Shown here: piece after piece, positions 10,097-16,567 of the stretch
Numbering within the stretch: the stretch's first letter is position 1
Layout: each line of letters begins with the position of its first letter
Source: Stramonita haemastoma
Lineage: Eukaryota; Mollusca; Gastropoda; Neogastropoda; Muricidae
Direction: 5' to 3'
Assembly (NCBI GenBank): GCA_030674155.1
Contig: CM060318.1
Span: 69,635,517-69,653,016, forward strand
Length of the DNA stretch: 17,500 nt
Notes under the pieces: generated by a model
The model's input: the letters and a program-made list of their open reading frames with translations, nothing else
Told to the model about the DNA's origin: nothing
Database searches by the model: none
Position numbers and translations under genes: made by a program

Positions 10097-12334
10097 GCCA
10101 CTTAGAAATAAGGGTTAATAATAAATGTCCAGTCACTCAACCCAATTTCCTTGGCAAACTGTTCTGCCTTCAAACGCAACACAGACCCATTGACTGGCAT
10201 GTTGTTGGCCCTTGCCATTCGAAACCAATCCAACAGTGCACTGTCTACTTTCGGTTCCCCAGGGCATCTCTCGCGCTTCCTATTCACACTCGTCTCACCA
10301 CTATAAAACTTCTGCTTTAATTGTTCACCATTTTTCACAATAGCGCATACTGTTGACTGTGCAACCTTGTACTTCTTTGCAATTTCCGTCTGTGTACCTT
10401 GTTTTCTTTCAATGTCTTTCAAGAGATCAATTTTCCACTTCAGAGTAAGCACAGTGCGTGGCTGGCTTTTGCTCGCCATTTTGGTAAAGGGAGATTACTC
10501 TCGAACATTATTACTACAGCCGGACTTTAGCTTCCCGGGGACTTGAAAATAGTATCACTACAAGCGGACAATCACTATATCCGGATTGGAAAATATCACT
10601 ACAACCGGACTAAGTTAACAAAGAACATGAACAACTGGGACTGGGACCCAGAAATTCTATTACTACAGCCGGACTATCACTATATGAGTGTATCACTACA
10701 TCCGGACTTCACTGTTAAGTTAAGTTAAAGTCTGTCCCGAGCCTAAGGCTCATCAGGCCGGTGCTTATCCCGGTTTCTGTGGCGTTAAGCGACTGAGAGT
10801 CATAGACTCCCCCCTGGATAGGACGCCAGTCTATCGCAGGGTTAACCCCCAACACAAGGTTGGTACCCCTTTTACACCTGGGTGGGGTGAGAAAATAGCC
10901 GTAAAGTGCCTTTTCCAAGGGCACAACGCCATAGCGGAATAGCTGGGATCGAACCCGCAACCTTTAGATTACGAGTACAACGCCCTAACCACTAGGCCAC
11001 AGCGGCGGCTGGACTTCACTGTATATGGAAATAATGATTGTGATAGTTATGCAGAAAAATTCAAAAAGAAAGATTCTTCCAGACAGTCACCCCTCACAAT
11101 ATTATGCAAAACAAATCAAAAATATAAACCCCATCTTGGACAGTATGTAACACAATTTAAACCAAATCAGAACACATGATAAAAATGACAAGTAGGGTCA
11201 ATCTGTCAAATTATATTATCAAAGAGTACATTACAGGCATCAATGATAAATGATGGGATGAAAAATAAATAGTGAACGTTTACTGCAAAACATTATCTCT
11301 TGAACAAATGCTGAATATTTTTAATGAATTCTAGAGATTAAGGTCTGAATGAAAATTTGTAAAAAAAAAAAAAATTTTAAGTTTTTTCTCTTCAGAGTGG
11401 CTAACCCAAATGTCATGGATAGAAATCAGCTGTGACTAGAACACTGGACAAAATAATGTGGCTATGATTTCTTCAGACACTCAGATGTCACTGCCATACA
11501 TGAAGAGCACGCACACCAGATACTGTATGTTTCACATTTAATTCATAACAACGAAACATAGCTTAACATAAGGGCAGTAAATGATTTAAAACAAAGAGAT
11601 GTGTCTTTGTAAGTGGGTCTTGTAAATCAGTTCTTCGCCTGCAGTCAAGCACAAAAGGCATTTGGGAGGCTTAGTGTCAGATTTTACAGTTTATTGGGCC
11701 AAAAAGCCCAACATAAGATATGATTTGCACAAATTCATGTAAACAGCATGACAGATCACACTAATAAAGAAATACACACCTATGATGATGAAATGATAGA
11801 GACTCTGTTAGACTCTAAAGAGTGATAAAGAAATGAGACATTTCTGCTATTTCATTTATGTCAGGCACTAACAGCACATCATCAAAAGTGAAGGATGACA
11901 GCCCCACCAAGGCATTCTAATTCTATTACCATCTCCACTAAGAAAACATAGAAAGCAGAGATCATTTTTTGATATGGTTTCTTTCTATGAGTGTTCCACA
12001 GCACAGTCAAAGGACTTGACAACCACATAATCACCTTTGGGTTTGGATGGTGGTGCAGATTTCTTTGGGGCACCAGATGCCAACACCATCAGTTTTTTAT
12101 ACTCATCTTCCTGCACACGGAAGACACCATTCAAGTCACAAAAGTAATGCACAAGGTAAAGTACTCTTAAATTATTATTTAAAAGGAGCTGCTTGCATTA
12201 CTTCACATAATGTAGATACTTATCACACACAAACACACACATACTTGCTTGCTTTGAGTGCAAATCAGAATTGATTTATTCTGTTCACTCACTCACTCTC
12301 TCTCTCTCTCTCTCTCCCCCCCCCCCCCCCCCCC

Positions 12335-12365
<31 letters not shown>

Positions 12366-15300
12366 CACACACACTTGCTACCAGCATATTAGTTAGAACA
12401 CATTAGCTCCCTGCTGCACTGAACTCGACACTAAAGTATCAGCCAAACATCCAACATACCATGGCTTTCATCAGCATGTGGTCTTTATCCACCAGGCCTT
12501 GCACCTCATCCACCACATCCCCAAAATCTTCCTCGTACAGCTTCTTGACAAACTGAAACCACCAACACCAACAACATAATATGAGAGTTACAGACAACAG
12601 CTGGATCTTTTAGTTCATGAACACAAAGGGAATAAAGTTGAAAGGGGTTTGATAAATATCTGTACTCAACATTTTGTGTTTAATGTCACTTCTTGTTGTT
12701 TCTGGCCCTGCCAACCATGAAGGTCAAGCTCTCATGAACATTCACTTCAGGTTCAAACTCAACAGGCACTAATCTCCTCAAATATCATACATTGTCAACC
12801 TGTTTAAAAACAGCACATATCAAAAGGGATATTACCATCATTATTCTATTGCTTAAGGCAAAAAAAACTAGACTGTGTTGAGTCTGTCAGCCATTCTGCT
12901 TAATTCATTCTTCCCATATTATAAAAAAAAAAGTAAAATGTAGTAAAAACACAAACACAACAAACAAAAACAGAAATCAACAAACAGCTCTTCCAGAAAC
13001 AAATAAACAAAGTCAAAACCTTAATTCACTCAGCGAAGACAAACTATTACTCTGCTCAAGTTCTTGATGCCACATCCATGAAATCTCTTTTTTTCCCTCA
13101 CCTCAACTCTCCTCGGATCTGCAAAGGCTAGCCCTCTGCCTACTGTCCACAGCCACTCTGAACTTCCTGCTATATTCTCCTCATTCTTCTCCGACAAAGT
13201 CCGCAACATCCGCTCCAAACTGGATCAGACTTCTTTCCAACCTGCGCCTCCTGATCCCCAATTCACTGGCACTCCTCTCATTTTCTTTCACCCAACAAGC
13301 GAGAAAGAAATCAAGAACATTCTCAAAGAAATGACAATAAAATCATGCGATCTCGATCCTTTACCTGCTTCTCTTTTCATTCAGTGCATTCCACAGCTTA
13401 TACCTACTATCACAAAAATAGTAAACTCATCTCTTCTGTCTGGAAATTTTCCATCAGCTCTCAAAACTGCGATAGTCACACCTCTACTCAAAAAGCACGA
13501 CCTCGATCCTAATATCCTGAAGAACTATAGACCTGTCTCTAATCTGCCTTTTATCTCTAAAGTCCTTGAAAAAGTTGTTCTGAAACAACTCAATAGCCAT
13601 CTTCTTTCCAATAATCTCTTCCCCCCTTTTCAGTCTGCCTATTCGCGTCAACCACAGCACTGAAACCACCCTGGTTCATACTCTAAACATGCTTCTCCAT
13701 GCTTCTGACTCAGGGAAAATCTCCTTCTTACTCTTCTCGACTTATCTGCTGCCTTTGACACCATAGACCATTCAATTCTTCTCTCCCGTCTCCAAAACAT
13801 TTTGGCATTAAAGGCACAGCCCTCACCTGGTTCATTTCATACCTTAAAGACCGAGTCCACACAGTTGCAGTAAACAAGATTCAATCAGCACCTGCCAAAC
13901 TGGAATGTGGTGTCCCTCAGGGATCAGTTCTGGGCCCTCTTCTCTTTACCCTCTATACTGCTCCACTGTCATATATAATAGACCGTCATCATATCAATTA
14001 TCACTTTTATGCTGACGACTCGCAGATTCAAAGCAGCGACACACCTGAAAATCTTCCTTCTCTCTTGACAAATATGACCAGCTGCCTTCAAGACATCCAA
14101 CACTGGATGATACAAAACAAATTACAACTAAATGCAGATAAAACCGAAGCCATGCTTGTAGGCACCAAACACAAACTCTCCTCCATTCCAACAACTTCAA
14201 TAGAATTCGGCAATACGTCAGTTCCGCTATCCACTTCTGTGAAGTATCTAGGAGTCGTTGTGGACAACACTCTCTCCATGCAAAAATTCATTACCCAAAC
14301 CTGTCAGTCATGCTACTATCAACTACGGCGTATTAGCGCAATTCGAAAGTACCTGTCCACTGATGCAACATCCAAACTGTCACTTCTCTTATTCTCTCAC
14401 GTCTGGACTATTGCAATTCTCTTTTGGCTGGTCTGCCAGCATCATCCATCCACTCCCTTCAACGTATACAAAACTCTGCTGCTCGTCTTGTCCTCAGAAA
14501 GAAAAAATCTGAGCACATTACCCCTCTCTTGAAATCTCTCCATTGGCTGCCTGTACCACAGAGAGTAAACTACAAGATCAATACCCTCTGTTACAAATGT
14601 CTCCACAATACTGCACCCTCCTACCTCTGTGAATGTCTTCACTTGTACACACCTTCTCGCTCCCTCCGCTCGTCGGCAGATACTTTGTCCTTAAGAATAC
14701 CCAGATTCAACCTATCTACCGTTGGCCGCCGCTCTTTCTCTGTTTCTGGTCCATCGATCTGGAACGACCTTCCTCTCTCCCTCCGGCAAAAGCCTACTTA
14801 TGACACTTTTAAATCCAACCTCAAGACACACGTATTCCAAACCTAAGTTTTCTCCTTTCCGCTTCCATCTCTTACCTGTCCCTGCCTTCAACATCCACCT
14901 GCCAAAGTGCATAACGTTTGTAGGTGTGTGTGCCCGCGCGCGTGTTGCGTGCTTGCGTGCGTGCGTGCGTGAGTGTGTGTGTGTACATTCGAATTTGTTA
15001 AAACTGTAAATTGTTGTTAATTGTGTGTTGTGTTGGTCGAACGCAAGCGCTTTGATTTGTTTTTACAAGATACAGCGCTATACAAATTCCATATATTATT
15101 ATCATTAATTGCTATATGGATAAATGACACTGCAGAATGAACATCCTGTGCTCATCTCAGTGTTAACTATTATTTCACTGCCTTGTTGCCACAACAAAAC
15201 AGTACAGGCAAGATGTTGTATACTGTCTTGAGAGAAAACTGTCAGGCATGCTTGAAAAAAAAGGGCAGAATAGACCGAGAAGGCAAAAATAGGCAAGAAA

Positions 15301-16534
15301 GAGAATGCAGAAATATAAGTAAAAGGACAGAAGAGAGACACAGGAAAGGGGAAATTTCTAGCAGAGAATTTCCAGAAGATGGGTCTACTGAAAGAACCCC
15401 TGTCATCCCAAAGGAGATGTTTCTCACAGTCACATAAAGGCAGCTAGCTAAACAGTTACAACACACATATGAAAAAAAGAAAGGGATGAAAACAAGCTTT
15501 CAGGTGAGATAGAATCATACATGTATATATATTTTTTCTATTCCTCCTCTATCAGTGCTTACATCCTGCTTGTGCTGAAACATCCTGTCTTCAGTTTCCA
15601 GACGGCGCTGAGCGCTGGCCAGCACGGGTTTGCCCATCTCATGCAGTCGGTTGGACAGCCTTGCCCGCCGCTCCTTCACCTCCTTGGCATCCAAAGGACG
15701 CCGGGGACAAATGGCTCTGTCATCCCCCTCTGGTCTTCCTACGGAGCGCCTCGCTTCTGAATCTCTGTCTGAGCTTGCCCTTATATCCCCTCTCTCTGAT
15801 TGCCTGAGATCACAGAGATGCAAAAGACAAAAGAATCAAACAAAATATGGGGGAGGGGGCAGGATAACCAAAGCATTGCCCTTGTGATTTGAAGCCCCAG
15901 AATCAAGTCCAGGTCCAAGCCACCACTAAAGCAAGCTTACAAGGTGATTTTTTGCCTGAAGTTAACATCAAGTATTGACTCCACTCCTATGAAAACCCTT
16001 CAGATGAGTCTATAAATTGAAGTCCTGCATGTGTATGCACATCTTACACACACACTGAAACCCATTCAGCCTTTCAGAAGAATAGGCTATTCATGCCGCT
16101 AAGAATGAATGACAAAAAAGTATATTAAAATAACATATGCACACTGGTGTGTTTAGAGATCATTCCTCAAATCAGAATACAGCAGTCTTAGAGGTGAGCA
16201 AAAACAGTTGCAAACGCAAAAAAATCACACCACTGGTAAACCTTGGAGCTCTTGCTGAGAAACGTGGCGAAAAAAAATGACATAAAAAGAATACCCCGAG
16301 CTAATGAGCAGTTTTCAGTTTCTAAGGTTCTGGTATAAATTATGTTTAAGAAAAAAAATCCCAGGAGCAGATCCATACACTTATGTGCAGATTTGCGAAA
16401 ACTTAGGACAAGAGAGAAACAAACCCAAACCAATCACTGCAGATACAGACTCAAACACTTGAACTTATATAATCACACAGACTCAGGCATGCAGATACAT
16501 GCATGCATGCCTACACACACACAAGCACAAGCAT

Positions 16535-16567
<33 letters not shown>

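Larger units (their letters stand above)
9555..11021 (-). mobile_element. Tigger/pogo-type DNA transposon, internally deleted, with nested SINE
   Basis: The left end is TA-CAGTGAAGTCCGG (TA at 9553-9554) and the right end is its reverse complement, CTTCACTG-TA (TA at 11022-11023), giving inverted termini and the TA target duplication of the Tc1/mariner superfamily. The minus-strand ORF at 10102-10479 has CENP-B-like DNA-binding domains typical of Tigger/pogo. Without the SINE and its extra target copy (307 bp) the element is about 1.16 kb, far shorter than a full Tigger, so the catalytic DDE part is lost. It sits in the CEP95 intron between the exons at 9226 and 12035. The family is clear; the exact subfamily is not. 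Confidence 0.85.

Noticed and set aside
9840..10320. Open frames on both strands across 9840-10320
   Set aside because: Most of their length is GT/GA repeat read as Val-Cys, Arg-Glu or Ser-Leu; they are antisense to or downstream of the Tigger fragment.
10938..11008. A functional tRNA gene
   Set aside because: A and B boxes are present, but the sequence continues into a SINE body with a tail and target duplication, and I could not fold a full cloverleaf by eye.
14715..15009. Plus-strand ORF at the LINE end as a separate gene
   Set aside because: It is another frame of the LINE C-terminus running into the GT/CG-rich 3' UTR.
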